64,000 nt of DNA, from positions 1,922,001 through 1,986,000 of the forward strand of contig CAWAIS010000001.1 in assembly GCA_963782255.1 (NCBI GenBank), written 5' to 3'. Positions 27,515 through 34,661 of this stretch are shown one piece after another. Numbering within the stretch: the first letter of the stretch is position 1; every line of letters begins with the position of its first letter. This stretch comes from Roseiarcus sp963782255. GTDB taxonomy: Bacteria > Pseudomonadota > Alphaproteobacteria > Rhizobiales > Beijerinckiaceae. A program made the translations under genes and the position numbers. Below the pieces are notes generated by a model that saw only the letters and a program-made list of their open reading frames with translations, had not been told where the DNA came from and did no database searches.

Positions 27515-28063
27515 CCGACGCCGCGCGTCCCGCCTCGCAGCGCCGCTTCCCCTCGCCTCCAGCCGCACGCCGGAGCAGGAACGCGACGTCCTCCCGACGT
27601 CCGCACAGGCTCTCCAGCCGCCGAGCCCATCCCCGTCGCCCTCATCCGCGCCCGACAAGAAGCCCGTCGTCTCGGCTCCCGACGATGAAACCGACCGCCT
27701 TCCGCCACCGCCCCCAAATCGGCGATCCGACCGCGATCCTCAAATCCCCATAGGCCGCGCTCGGTCAAACAGCGCCCTTCCTCCCCGCGGTTTCCTCCTT
27801 ACGAGGCTTTCAAACGCCGGCCCCCGCGTCTCGCACGACCGTCCGAAAGGGCCGGCGTCTGAAACCCTTCAGTTGAGCGGTCATTGAGATCGCGAGGGTG
27901 GACGTCGCAGTTGGAGGGATTCCGGTCCTACGGGACCGCAATGCGGGCGTCCGTCGTCGCATGGCAAGGGGACAGCGTCACCTGATGAAAAGCTGTCTTC
28001 TGCAGCCCTTTGCCATCCTCGTGCGCCTTTAGAGCGGACTTCTCCTTCGCAGCGCCTGTCGCC
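27515..28063. other. right part of the IS91-type element and intergenic DNA
   Basis: About 550 bases after the transposase stop. The first 350 are Pro/Arg-coding-like in all frames with no supported gene and probably hold the right end (origin or terminus) of the IS91-type element. The remainder up to the IS5 element shows nothing recognisable. Confidence 0.4.
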
Positions 28064-28066
28064 TTA

Positions 28067-29004
28067 GAGTTTGTCCGGAAACATCATGTGGGATTGCATA
28101 GTTTTCGCAGCATGAGGCGGATGGAAGCGAGGCGGAGGAACGCGAGCGCCTTGCGGTTGAGGCATTCCCAGTCCTTGGCCAGCCGTCGGCAGCGGCCGAG
28201 CCAGGCAAAGGTGCGTTCGCCGATCCAGCGCTTGGGCAGGACGACGAAGGCCTTGGCCTGATCCGATCGCTTGACGATCTCGACCTTCACGCGCGCCAGA
28301 GTTCGTCCGATGGCGGTCTGAAATTGCGGCCCTCGATAGCCGCCGTCGGCAAAGAGCCTGGTCAGGAACGGAAAGGCGCCGAACAAGGTCGCCATCAGCG
28401 CCGCGCCGCCGTCGCGGTCCTGGATGTCGGCGGCGTGGACGATCGCATGCATCAACAGGCCCTGCGTATCGACGAGGATGTGGCGCTTTTTGCCCATGAT
28501 TTTCTTGCCGGCGTCGTAACCCGCCGGATCGATGCAGGTCCCCCTTTTTCCGCGCTCTTGACGCTCTGGCTGTCGATGATCGCGGCGGTCGGGCTCGCCT
28601 CGCGAGCGGCCGCTTCGCGACACTTCACGTAGAGCGCGTCGTGGATGCGATCGAGCGTGCCGTCCCAACTCCAGCGATCGAAGTAATCGTAAAGCGTCGA
28701 ACGCGGCGGCAGGTCCTTCGGCACGGCGCGCCATTGGCAGCCGGTGCTCAGGACATACATCAGGCCGTTGACGACCTCGCGCTCATCGACATGACGTCGG
28801 TTGCCGCCGCGCTTGGCCGGTGGAATGAACGGCTCGACATGCGCCCATTCCGCGTCGGTCAGATCGCTCGGATAGCGCAGCCGACTGCGGTCGTAGCGAG
28901 CGCGATTTTCGTTGGTCCACATCAGCGACCCCCCCAAGCGATTCGGGCCGCCTTCCTTAAATCATAAGCGATTCCAACAATTCGTTAAGTTCCCGGACGG
29001 GCTC
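28067..29004 (-). mobile_element. IS5-family insertion sequence
   Basis: A 938-base element with imperfect terminal inverted repeats of about 16 bases: GAGTTTGTCCGGAAAC at 28067 and, read inward from 29004, GAGCCCGTCCGGGAAC. It is flanked by a 3-base direct repeat TTA (28064-28066 and 29005-29007), the TNA-type duplication made by part of this family. It encodes a single transposase in two frames. Confidence 0.88.
28084..28922 (-). pseudogene. IS5-family transposase with a -1 frame change
   Basis: The N-terminal half starts MWTNENRARYDRSRLRYPSD and contains ILS-type DUF4096 features (EREVVNGLMYVLSTGCQWR) and the first catalytic Asp in AAIIDSQSVKSAEKGG. The C-terminal half, in another frame, holds KKRHILVDTQG, the second Asp in FADGGYRG and the Glu in RWIGERTFAWLGRCRRL. 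The frames change at an A5G5 run around 28544-28553. Either one base has been lost from the run, killing the gene, or ribosomes shift at it, as in some IS5 relatives. Confidence 0.8.
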
Positions 29005-29472
29005 TTAGAGTGGCGGCGGTTCGCGCCCGCGGTTTCTCGCGCCGCGGCGTCTTCCCTCCGACGCCGGCCTGCTAGCGAGGGCGAAGGCGGCCCCGCCGAT
29101 CGCCAAAATCGGGAGCAGCCGCTTGAAGCCGATCACCTGGACAATCTGAAGCCCGGCCAGAATGACCCGCGGGTCGGCCAGCGCGGATAAGGCCGGCGGC
29201 TCCAGCGCCGCGCGCGCTTGTACTTCGCGACGGCGGCGGGCGACATAAATCGCGTATGCCCCGAGCAGCGCCAGGGTCGCCACGAGGAACACGCCGGCGC
29301 CCGCGAGACAGGCGTCGACCAGGCCATATCGGTCAAACGCGACGACGAAAGCCGCGGCGCACAGAAAACTCACCGTCACTGTCGCTGTGACGATCGACGC
29401 TGCGGCGATCACGCCGAGCCGCAGAGCGCCGCTGGCGTCCTTCTTCCAGCGATCGGAGATCCGCTCGAACAT
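29005..29472 (-). CDS. small membrane protein, YqjE/holin-3_6-like
   Basis: A 155-residue protein with two adjacent transmembrane segments (about 20-50 and 55-80), a charged loop ARRRREVQARAAL and a third hydrophobic stretch (LLPILAIGGAAFALASR). It lies 17 bases downstream of a YqjD/DUF883-like gene, the same pairing as yqjD-yqjE of enteric bacteria, so a stress-related inner membrane role is likely. The stop codon TAA is the complement of the TTA duplicated by the IS5 insertion, so the element landed exactly at the stop without altering the protein. Confidence 0.65.
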   Translation of the reverse strand: MFERISDRWKKDASGALRLGVIAAASIVTATVTVSFLCAAAFVVAFDRYGLVDACLAGAGVFLVATLALLGAYAIYVARRRREVQARAALEPPALSALADPRVILAGLQIVQVIGFKRLLPILAIGGAAFALASRPASEGRRRGARNRGREPPPL

Positions 29473-29489
29473 GAAAAGTGGCGCCAGTA

Positions 29490-29858
29490 CTACCGGCGCC
29501 AGGTCACGCCGATCAGAAAGCCGAGCCCGAACGCGAAAGCCAGCGTGGCGAGAGGCCGCTCCTCGATCACGTCCGCCAGCGTGTCGCTGACCGAAGACGC
29601 GGCGTCCTGCGCGGCGCTCGCGACCGCGCCGGCCCGATCGGAGGCGTCCGACATCACGGAATCAATATTGGCCCGCGCATTTCTCAGCCCCCGCCGCGCT
29701 TGGCCCTGCGCGACCGCCCCGAGCGCGTGCACCGCTTCGGAAATCTGCTGCGAGAGATGGGCGATATCGTTCTTCACGGCCGTCAAATCCTTCTCGAGAC
29801 GTGCATAGGCCTTGTCGTCGGCTTCGCTTTGCGCGGCGTCTTGTGCGGTTTCGTTCAT
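29490..29858 (-). CDS. YqjD/ElaB/DUF883-like membrane-anchored protein
   Basis: A 122-residue protein. The first 75 residues form a charged amphipathic helix or coiled coil (ARLEKDLTAVKNDIAHLSQQ), then DASDRAGAVASAAQD, and a C-terminal hydrophobic anchor with a glycine face (LATLAFAFGLGFLIGVTWRR). This is the architecture of YqjD-family proteins, which sit in the inner membrane and bind ribosomes in stationary phase in E. coli. First of a two-gene unit with 29005-29472. Confidence 0.7.
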   Translation of the reverse strand: MNETAQDAAQSEADDKAYARLEKDLTAVKNDIAHLSQQISEAVHALGAVAQGQARRGLRNARANIDSVMSDASDRAGAVASAAQDAASSVSDTLADVIEERPLATLAFAFGLGFLIGVTWRR

Positions 29859-29920
29859 TTCTGCCTCCGCAATACCAAAGGCGCAACTTGCCGAAAATCA
29901 GGAACAACGCGGGGTCGCGC

Positions 29921-30043
29921 TTAAGGTTCGTAACATCTCGTCGCTCCCAGTTGAGCGCGGCGGCGGCGGAGAAACCCCGCCCATACCAACCCGCCGAACA
30001 AGAATATCAGGACGAGGATGGCCAACCGTGTATTCGTGTCCAT
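29921..30043 (-). CDS. 40-residue single-span membrane protein
   Basis: Starts MDTNTRLAILVLIFLFGGLVW and ends in a basic tail (RRRRAQLG). GGAAG precedes the ATG by seven bases. One transmembrane helix with a positive-inside C-terminus. No family recognised; short membrane peptides of this kind cluster here. Confidence 0.5.
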   Translation of the reverse strand: MDTNTRLAILVLIFLFGGLVWAGFLRRRRAQLGATRCYEP

Positions 30044-30074
30044 TGCCGTGCTTCCTAAGCGCGCGTCGACCAGA

Positions 30075-30410
30075 CTACCGTCTCCAGTGACCGCCATGAT
30101 AGGCGCCGCCGTGGTAGCCGCCATGATAACCGCCGTGGCCATAGCCGCCGCGGTAGCCGCGATAGTAGACGCCGTGGCGATAGGGGCCACCATAATAGCC
30201 GTGGCGATAGCCGTACCCGCCGTAGTAACCGCCGCCGCCATAGTAGCCGCCGGCATAGACAGGGCCTCCGTAGCCGCCGTAGTAGCCGCCGCTATAGACG
30301 ACAGGCCCACCGTAGCCGCCGTAACCAGCGTAGCCCACCGGCGCGCACCCTGCGAGTGAGGCCGCGAGCCCCGCGACGACCGCGCCGAAGAGAATTCGTT
30401 TGCGAAACAT
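30075..30410 (-). CDS. Gly/Tyr-rich lipoprotein
   Basis: A 111-residue protein. The lipoprotein signal MFRKRILFGAVVAGLAASLAGC gives Cys22 as lipidation site. The mature chain is almost entirely Gly, Tyr and His in GGYYGG-, GYGG- and GGYHGG-like repeats, of low complexity. Function unknown; such repeats are found in envelope and matrix proteins. Confidence 0.65.
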   Translation of the reverse strand: MFRKRILFGAVVAGLAASLAGCAPVGYAGYGGYGGPVVYSGGYYGGYGGPVYAGGYYGGGGYYGGYGYRHGYYGGPYRHGVYYRGYRGGYGHGGYHGGYHGGAYHGGHWRR

Positions 30411-30552
30411 AGCCCGCTTTCCTTTGCCTGCTTGATCGCCACCTTCTGCGAAACTACCTACAACCCGGCACGCCCACCGTGCCAACACGTGGCCGCAAAC
30501 ATCCCTCGTCATCGTCATGGACGAATCCCGCGCGCGATGCCGGCGCGTGAGC

Positions 30553-30732
30553 CTATAGGCGGCCCATGAGCAACAGGACAACGAGGACAATCAGGATAAT
30601 GCCAAGGAGGCCTACTCCGCCGTGGCCAAATCCGTAGCCGTATCCCCAATAGGGGACGACGCTGCCTCCCCCCAGTCCGCCGAAGAGCAGCACGATCAAG
30701 ATGACGACCAGGATGATTCCTAAAGTAGACAT
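30553..30732 (-). CDS. small DUF3309-like membrane protein
   Basis: A 59-residue protein: MSTLGIILVVILIVLLFGGL, a Gly/Tyr turn (PYWGYGYGFGHGG), then a second hydrophobic helix ending LLLMGRL. AGGAG lies upstream of the ATG. The two-helix pattern and the VLLLMGRL end agree with DUF3309 proteins, which are small, common in Hyphomicrobiales and of unknown function. A relative is at 32451-32627. Confidence 0.65.
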   Translation of the reverse strand: MSTLGIILVVILIVLLFGGLGGGSVVPYWGYGYGFGHGGVGLLGIILIVLVVLLLMGRL

Positions 30733-30791
30733 GGCGCACTCCTGCGGCCAGAGTAACCCGAAAAAAGCCGCGCACTGCCGCGCCGCGACGA

Positions 30792-31067
30792 TCAGTAATA
30801 GTGATGATAGTGATGGTAATGGTGATAATAATGGTGATAATAATGGTGATAATAATGGCGATGTGGCACGCCCATGCTCGTTGCGACCGCAGGACCCGTC
30901 ACCCCGCCTACAACGCCACCGACCACGGCGCCCGCGGGCCCTCCAACAGCGCCGCCCGAGACCACACCGACTCCGACCCCGCTCATCCTTTCACCGGTCG
31001 TCGAGCAGGCGGCAAGGCTTAGCGCGGCCAAGCCGGCTAAGACTAAACTTCGGAAAGAGATCGACAT
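30792..31067 (-). CDS. lipoprotein with glycine zipper and His/Tyr-repeat tail
   Basis: A 91-residue protein. Signal MSISFRSLVLAGLAALSLAAC with the lipidated Cys at 21, then a glycine-zipper stretch (GVGVGVVSGGAVGGPAGAVV) and a C-terminal tail of about 22 residues made only of His and Tyr in HHYYHHY-like repeats. The tail should bind transition metals or haem-like ligands, judged from composition. DNA of the tail is a trinucleotide-like tandem array (TAATAATGG/TGATAATGG words) that may vary in length by slippage. Confidence 0.65.
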   Translation of the reverse strand: MSISFRSLVLAGLAALSLAACSTTGERMSGVGVGVVSGGAVGGPAGAVVGGVVGGVTGPAVATSMGVPHRHYYHHYYHHYYHHYHHYHHYY

Positions 31068-31145
31068 ATCGCAACTCCTCGTGCTCAGCTCCAATCCTCA
31101 ACCGCCTAAAGGCGGTCGAGGAACGCACGGCACCCCTCGCTCTCA

Positions 31146-31349
31146 TCACCACTTTATAGAGTTATACCACGCGTCGACATCTTTCTTCGCCTGATCTTTC
31201 GCGATGCCGTAGCGCTCCTGGATTTTGCCCTCAAGCTGCTCACGACGACTATTCATCTTATCGAGTTCATCGTCGGTTAGCTTCCCCCATTTCTCTTTCA
31301 CCTGTCCCTTAACCTGCTTCCAATTTCCTTCAATCCGGTTTCAGTCCAT
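31146..31349 (-). pseudogene. CsbD-family gene with a stop at codon 3
   Basis: From codon 4 the reading frame encodes a full CsbD protein (NRIEGNWKQVKGQVKEKWGK, then DELDKMNSRREQLEGKIQ and a DVDAWYNSIKW end). CsbD proteins begin MDWNRIEGNW; here the third codon is TGA instead of TGG. GGGAGAT lies upstream of the ATG pair. Unless translation restarts at a non-standard codon, no protein is made. CsbD proteins are small stress-induced proteins of unknown mechanism. Confidence 0.8.
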
Positions 31350-31398
31350 CATTATCTCCCATTTTCGTAAAAGTTACCACACGGACCAGCAGTTCTCG

Positions 31399-31412
31399 TT
31401 GATTTGGATCAA
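31399..31412. promoter_or_regulatory. FNR/FixK-type box upstream of the leftward CsbD gene
   Basis: TTGATTTGGATCAA: perfect match to TTGAT-N4-ATCAA. Its centre lies about 56 bases from the start codon at 31349, which suits activation at -41.5 with a short leader. Confidence 0.65.
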
Positions 31413-31571
31413 CTGACGTTCCCCAAAACTCTTTCGAACTGGAAGCTGCAGACAATTCGCCCCGATGGATTGCACCGTCAAGCCGAGTGAGATTTCGCTC
31501 AAAATTCGGGAGCGGAACCCTATGTTGCCCGAAGTAATGCCGCCTTCCAGGAAACGTCGGATGGACATCGA

Positions 31572-31585
31572 TTGATTTCAATCAA
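31572..31585. promoter_or_regulatory. FNR/FixK-type box upstream of the rightward CsbD gene
   Basis: TTGATTTCAATCAA: second perfect TTGAT-N4-ATCAA, centred about 109 bases before the ATG at 31688. The rest of the interval 31350-31687 shows no gene. Confidence 0.65.
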
Positions 31586-31687
31586 TGACCGCCGCCAATG
31601 ATAGCGGTATCTAATTCATGCAAACGGGCGGGACGATCGACTAACATGCAATCGCGGTCGTTTTGCGGACTTACAGAGGAGAAAGTC

Positions 31688-31870
31688 ATGGACAAGGATC
31701 GTGTCGCGGGATCGGCGAAGCAGGTCAAGGGTGCGGTAAAGGAGACGATCGGCAAGGTGGTCGGCGACTCCAAGCTGGAGGCGGAGGGCAAAGCTGACAA
31801 GTCCGAAGGGAAAGTGCAGAATGCCATTGGCGGCTTGAAAGACGCTGTACGGGACGCCGTGAAGAAGTAG
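31688..31870 (+). CDS. CsbD-family stress protein
   Basis: A 60-residue hydrophilic protein: MDKDRVAGSAKQVKGAVKET, then KLEAEGKADKSEGKVQNAIGG and a lysine end. This is the CsbD core (three amphipathic helices with GKA/KxxG repeats). AGAGGAGAAAG gives a strong ribosome-binding site. Divergent from the broken CsbD gene, with an FNR/FixK-type box in between, so an oxygen- or stress-linked promoter is likely. Confidence 0.85.
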   Translation: MDKDRVAGSAKQVKGAVKETIGKVVGDSKLEAEGKADKSEGKVQNAIGGLKDAVRDAVKK

Positions 31871-31965
31871 TTGATTCAGAGGCCGTTTCGAAAAAGAGGC
31901 TTAGTGGCGCTTTCGCGTCTAGCTTTCAAGCGAAACCAAGAGGGAGGGTTATCACGAAGAAAACA

Positions 31966-32349
31966 GTGTTGCTTGCCAGCGTGGCAATGATGGGCGTGGT
32001 TTTTCTCGCCGCACCCGTAAATGCGCAGGGCGTTTCGCAGACGGTGCCGATCGCCAAGGTCGATGTGCAAACGGTGGCGGCGGGCTATCGGGCGTCCAAG
32101 GTCATCGGCAGCAACGTCCTCAACGATGCAAACGAAACGATCGGCAAGATTGACGACCTTCTTGTGACACGCGACGGCAAGGAGCCATACGTGGTTCTAT
32201 CGATCGGTGGATTCCTCGGAATGGGCACCCACATGGTGGTCGTGCGGTATGACAGCCTCAGGTTCGACCCCGACAACAAGATCGTGCTGCCGGGCGGGAC
32301 GAAGGACGGGCTAAGGATGCTGCCGACATTCGAATACGCTAAACAGTGA
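31966..32349 (+). CDS. exported PRC-barrel protein with a damaged or unusual start
   Basis: A secreted protein of up to 131 residues: hydrophobic signal (LLASVAMMGVVFLAAPVNAQG) and a PRC-barrel (GYRASKVIGSNVLNDANETIGKI, core VLNDANETIGKIDDLLV, ending DGLRMLPTFEY). The coordinates use GTG at 31966, but this leaves a signal peptide without basic residues, 17 bases from the GGAGGG. The natural start is four codons upstream at 31954, where ACG-AAG-AAA-ACA (Thr/Met-Lys-Lys-Thr) is ideally spaced from AGGGAGGG but carries ACG instead of ATG. Expression may be reduced or lost. Confidence 0.7.
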   Translation: MLLASVAMMGVVFLAAPVNAQGVSQTVPIAKVDVQTVAAGYRASKVIGSNVLNDANETIGKIDDLLVTRDGKEPYVVLSIGGFLGMGTHMVVVRYDSLRFDPDNKIVLPGGTKDGLRMLPTFEYAKQ

Positions 32350-32450
32350 TTGTCGGTTAATAGCCCGGCTACGACGATCGCAAAATGTCGGTTCGAAATA
32401 GCTTCACCGGGTCCCGATCCGGTGTCCTGATGTAGTGTGGGAGTTGAGGC

Positions 32451-32627
32451 ATGAGCACCATCCTTATCATCATTCTGCTGATTCTGATTTTCGGCGGGGG
32501 AGGTGGGTACTATGCGCACGGTCGCTATGGGACTGCGGGGCTCGGCGGCGTCCTGGGAGTTGTTTTGATCGTCCTTATAGTGCTTTGGCTCGTAGGCGGG
32601 ATCGGCGTATACGGACCGCACATGTGA
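32451..32627 (+). CDS. small DUF3309-like membrane protein
   Basis: A 58-residue protein: MSTILIIILLILIFGGGGGY, turn YAHGRYGTAGLGG, second helix VLGVVLIVLIVLWLVGGIG. TTGAGG lies just before the ATG. It resembles the protein at 30553-30732 in start, length and two-helix layout. Function unknown. Confidence 0.6.
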   Translation: MSTILIIILLILIFGGGGGYYAHGRYGTAGLGGVLGVVLIVLIVLWLVGGIGVYGPHM

Positions 32628-33071
32628 CGCCGGACGACACGGGCGAGGCCCGGCGCGCGACCACGTTGGCGATCTTTTGCTCGCTTAGTATCGTCAGCTC
32701 CACGGAATAATCCCACTCGGATGTCAGCTCTTGGTTAGCCCGGCCAGCGACTTCCTGTCCCGCCGTTCCACGACCATCCGCTCAGGGTCGGAAGCCGAAG
32801 TTAAAACTGACCCATTACCCGGCAGCCGACACTTTCGTCCCATGCGATTATACAAATACGTCACGGCGCCCCAAACGCCCCCGTGACCCGGCCCAGCTCG
32901 CTAAATTGGTCGTGGACATTGCTGCCCGAGCCGCGCGAGACGCCCCGCAAGATTCGGACAGGAAGAAGGGGCGGACCGTGGGGAATCCGCCCCGAGAGCC
33001 GAGGATTCTCGACCGCTTGCGCGACGCGCACCGCGCCGCCTCTGAAAGCCGGCAATTCGGCGCCGAAGACT
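32628..33071. other. gene-free interval
   Basis: About 440 bases with no supported coding frame. The right half is coding-like in composition (a rightward frame with DRKKGRTVGNPPREPR) but has no start signal or recognisable homology, and may be a gene remnant. Confidence 0.4.
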
Positions 33072-33509
33072 TCACCTATACGGCACGTAGACGGGGCAGG
33101 AGCCGTAGTTCGGGAAGCAATAGAACGGATAGGCGGCCATTGAACCCAGATCGGCGAGGCCGCCGGCCACTCCCGTGGCGGCCGCTGCGACCGGGTTATG
33201 GCGATAATAGACGTAGCGATGCCCGTGTCGCCACACGGTGTGGTAGTGGCGCGCGTAGCGGTCGTAGTGGTGGGCGTAGTGGCGCACGTTGACCTGGGCC
33301 GGGTGTTGAACTGCGGTCGTCCCGCTTGGCGCGGACGCCGCCCCGCTTGGCGTGGGGGCCGGCTGGCTTGGCGTGGGCGCCGGCTCGCTAAGCGAGGGCT
33401 GCGCTCCGCTGGGTTGCGACGTGTCCGCGCGGGCATTGGATAGCGGAGATAGTGAAACAAGAGCAGCCACGCCGAGCGCGATGGCCGAGACTGAAACGAC
33501 GTGGGTCAT
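33072..33509 (-). CDS. secreted Pro/Ser- and His/Tyr-rich protein
   Basis: A 145-residue protein with a Sec signal (VVSVSAIALGVAALVSLSPLSNARA), a Pro/Ser/Ala-rich linker with SQPAPTPSGAASAPSG repeats, and a domain rich in His and Tyr (NVRHYAHHYDRYARHYHTVW) ending with two cysteines (FYCFPNYGSCPVYVP), which could form a disulfide. No family recognised. The composition echoes the His/Tyr-rich lipoprotein at 30792. Confidence 0.55.
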   Translation of the reverse strand: MTHVVSVSAIALGVAALVSLSPLSNARADTSQPSGAQPSLSEPAPTPSQPAPTPSGAASAPSGTTAVQHPAQVNVRHYAHHYDRYARHYHTVWRHGHRYVYYRHNPVAAAATGVAGGLADLGSMAAYPFYCFPNYGSCPVYVPYR

Positions 33510-33702
33510 GGCGACCTCCTTACGGGCGGCGGCAGCGCGCCGTACAAAAGCCCCTTCGCCTTGTTGGACGAAACGAACGCGCAGGCCGCGGAGATGGTTC
33601 CCTTGAAGCAGGCCGAGAGCAAACGGACGACGAGCCGCGCGTCGCCGAAAGGCAAAGCCCGGGGCCGCACTGACGACGCTCTTCCGGCCCTCGGGCCGTG
33701 AG

Positions 33703-34449
33703 TTACGCTTTGACCGCTTTTTGCTTGCGGAGTTCTGGAGTTCCCTCGGCTTGTTCCTCGCTCCGGTTCTTGTCCGCCTTGGGCTTCTTGGTCTTTGCGT
33801 TCGGCTTCTTCGCCGCCTGCTGCGCGAAATAGCCGTGCGGGCCGCACCAGCCCGGCAGGTAATCGGCGTCGCCCGTCTTCGACAGTCTGAGCGCCTCGTC
33901 CAGGGCTTCCTTGAAGTTCGCCTTGATCGCCTTCGCCTTGATCCGCGGCCTCAAGAAATCGGCCCAAAGGAACTCCGCAAACGGCGTCGAGTCCTTGCCG
34001 AAGCCGCCGAGGTTGCGCAATTCGCCCGCGAGCGCACGATACGGATCGTCCTCCATGCTCTTGACAGTCTTCGGCAGGTCCGAATACGGGCGCCGCCGCC
34101 CCTTGGCGTCGTAGGGGTGGGTCCAGCCGTGAAAATCCATCATGTTCCAAAAGTGATCTGCGGACAGCCGGGTCAGGTCCGCGACCACGGTCACGAACAC
34201 GTCCTTGACGCCCTCCTCGTGAAGAGCCCTGGCGAGATGGTGGTGGTCGATCAGATAATGCTCGCCGTCGAGGCCGAGAATGGTCGGCACGAGATGCGAC
34301 TGGAGGAACTTGGACAGATCCTGCGTCGTCTTCTTCTTCCAGGCGTCGCGCTTCAGGATGACCTCGTTCATTCCGAGCGTGATCTGCGTCGGACGCAGGC
34401 TCAGGATCGGAGTCGAGTGGAAGACAGGTTCGCGCTGGTAGACAGTCAT
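33703..34449 (-). CDS. ParB-like nuclease-fold protein (ParBc_2 type)
   Basis: A 248-residue protein. Residues about 10-130 fit the ParB/sulfiredoxin fold of the ParBc_2 family: STPILSLRPTQITLGMNEV, then LVPTILGLDGEHYLIDHHHLARAL, with the DHHH catalytic-like cluster. The tail is highly basic (KKPNAKTKKPKADKNRSEE), which suggests nucleic acid binding. It is not beside a parA gene, so a role in chromosome partition is unlikely. Function unknown. Confidence 0.7.
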   Translation of the reverse strand: MTVYQREPVFHSTPILSLRPTQITLGMNEVILKRDAWKKKTTQDLSKFLQSHLVPTILGLDGEHYLIDHHHLARALHEEGVKDVFVTVVADLTRLSADHFWNMMDFHGWTHPYDAKGRRRPYSDLPKTVKSMEDDPYRALAGELRNLGGFGKDSTPFAEFLWADFLRPRIKAKAIKANFKEALDEALRLSKTGDADYLPGWCGPHGYFAQQAAKKPNAKTKKPKADKNRSEEQAEGTPELRKQKAVKA

Positions 34450-34580
34450 TCAAGGCACCGCATGGGGATTGAGTCGCAAGATCGCACTGTCGCAAATCTG
34501 TCGTATTCGCCTGTTCCGGTCAACAAAGGCGCTGAGCCCACTTTGTGATAGCGCCGGCATGCAGCCTGTTTCTTCGGTCA

Positions 34581-34598
34581 TTTGACCCTTCGGTCAAA
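34581..34598. other. hairpin upstream of leuS
   Basis: TTTGACC-CTTC-GGTCAAA, a perfect 7-base stem with tetraloop about 64 bases before the leuS start. It could be part of the leader or promoter region; no T-run follows. Confidence 0.4.
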
Positions 34599-34661
34599 TC
34601 GTGATTTGTCGCGGGCCCGCAAACCGAAAGAAATTCCTCGAGCATCGAGACCCATCCGGCC

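Noticed and set aside
31341..31343. TGA in the CsbD gene as a selenocysteine codon
   Set aside because: The homologous position is tryptophan, no SECIS-like stem is apparent after it, and CsbD is not a selenoprotein family.
31330..31581. Leftward 83-codon frame between the CsbD genes
   Set aside because: It overlaps the FNR-type box region and the CsbD start, has no ribosome-binding site and no family.
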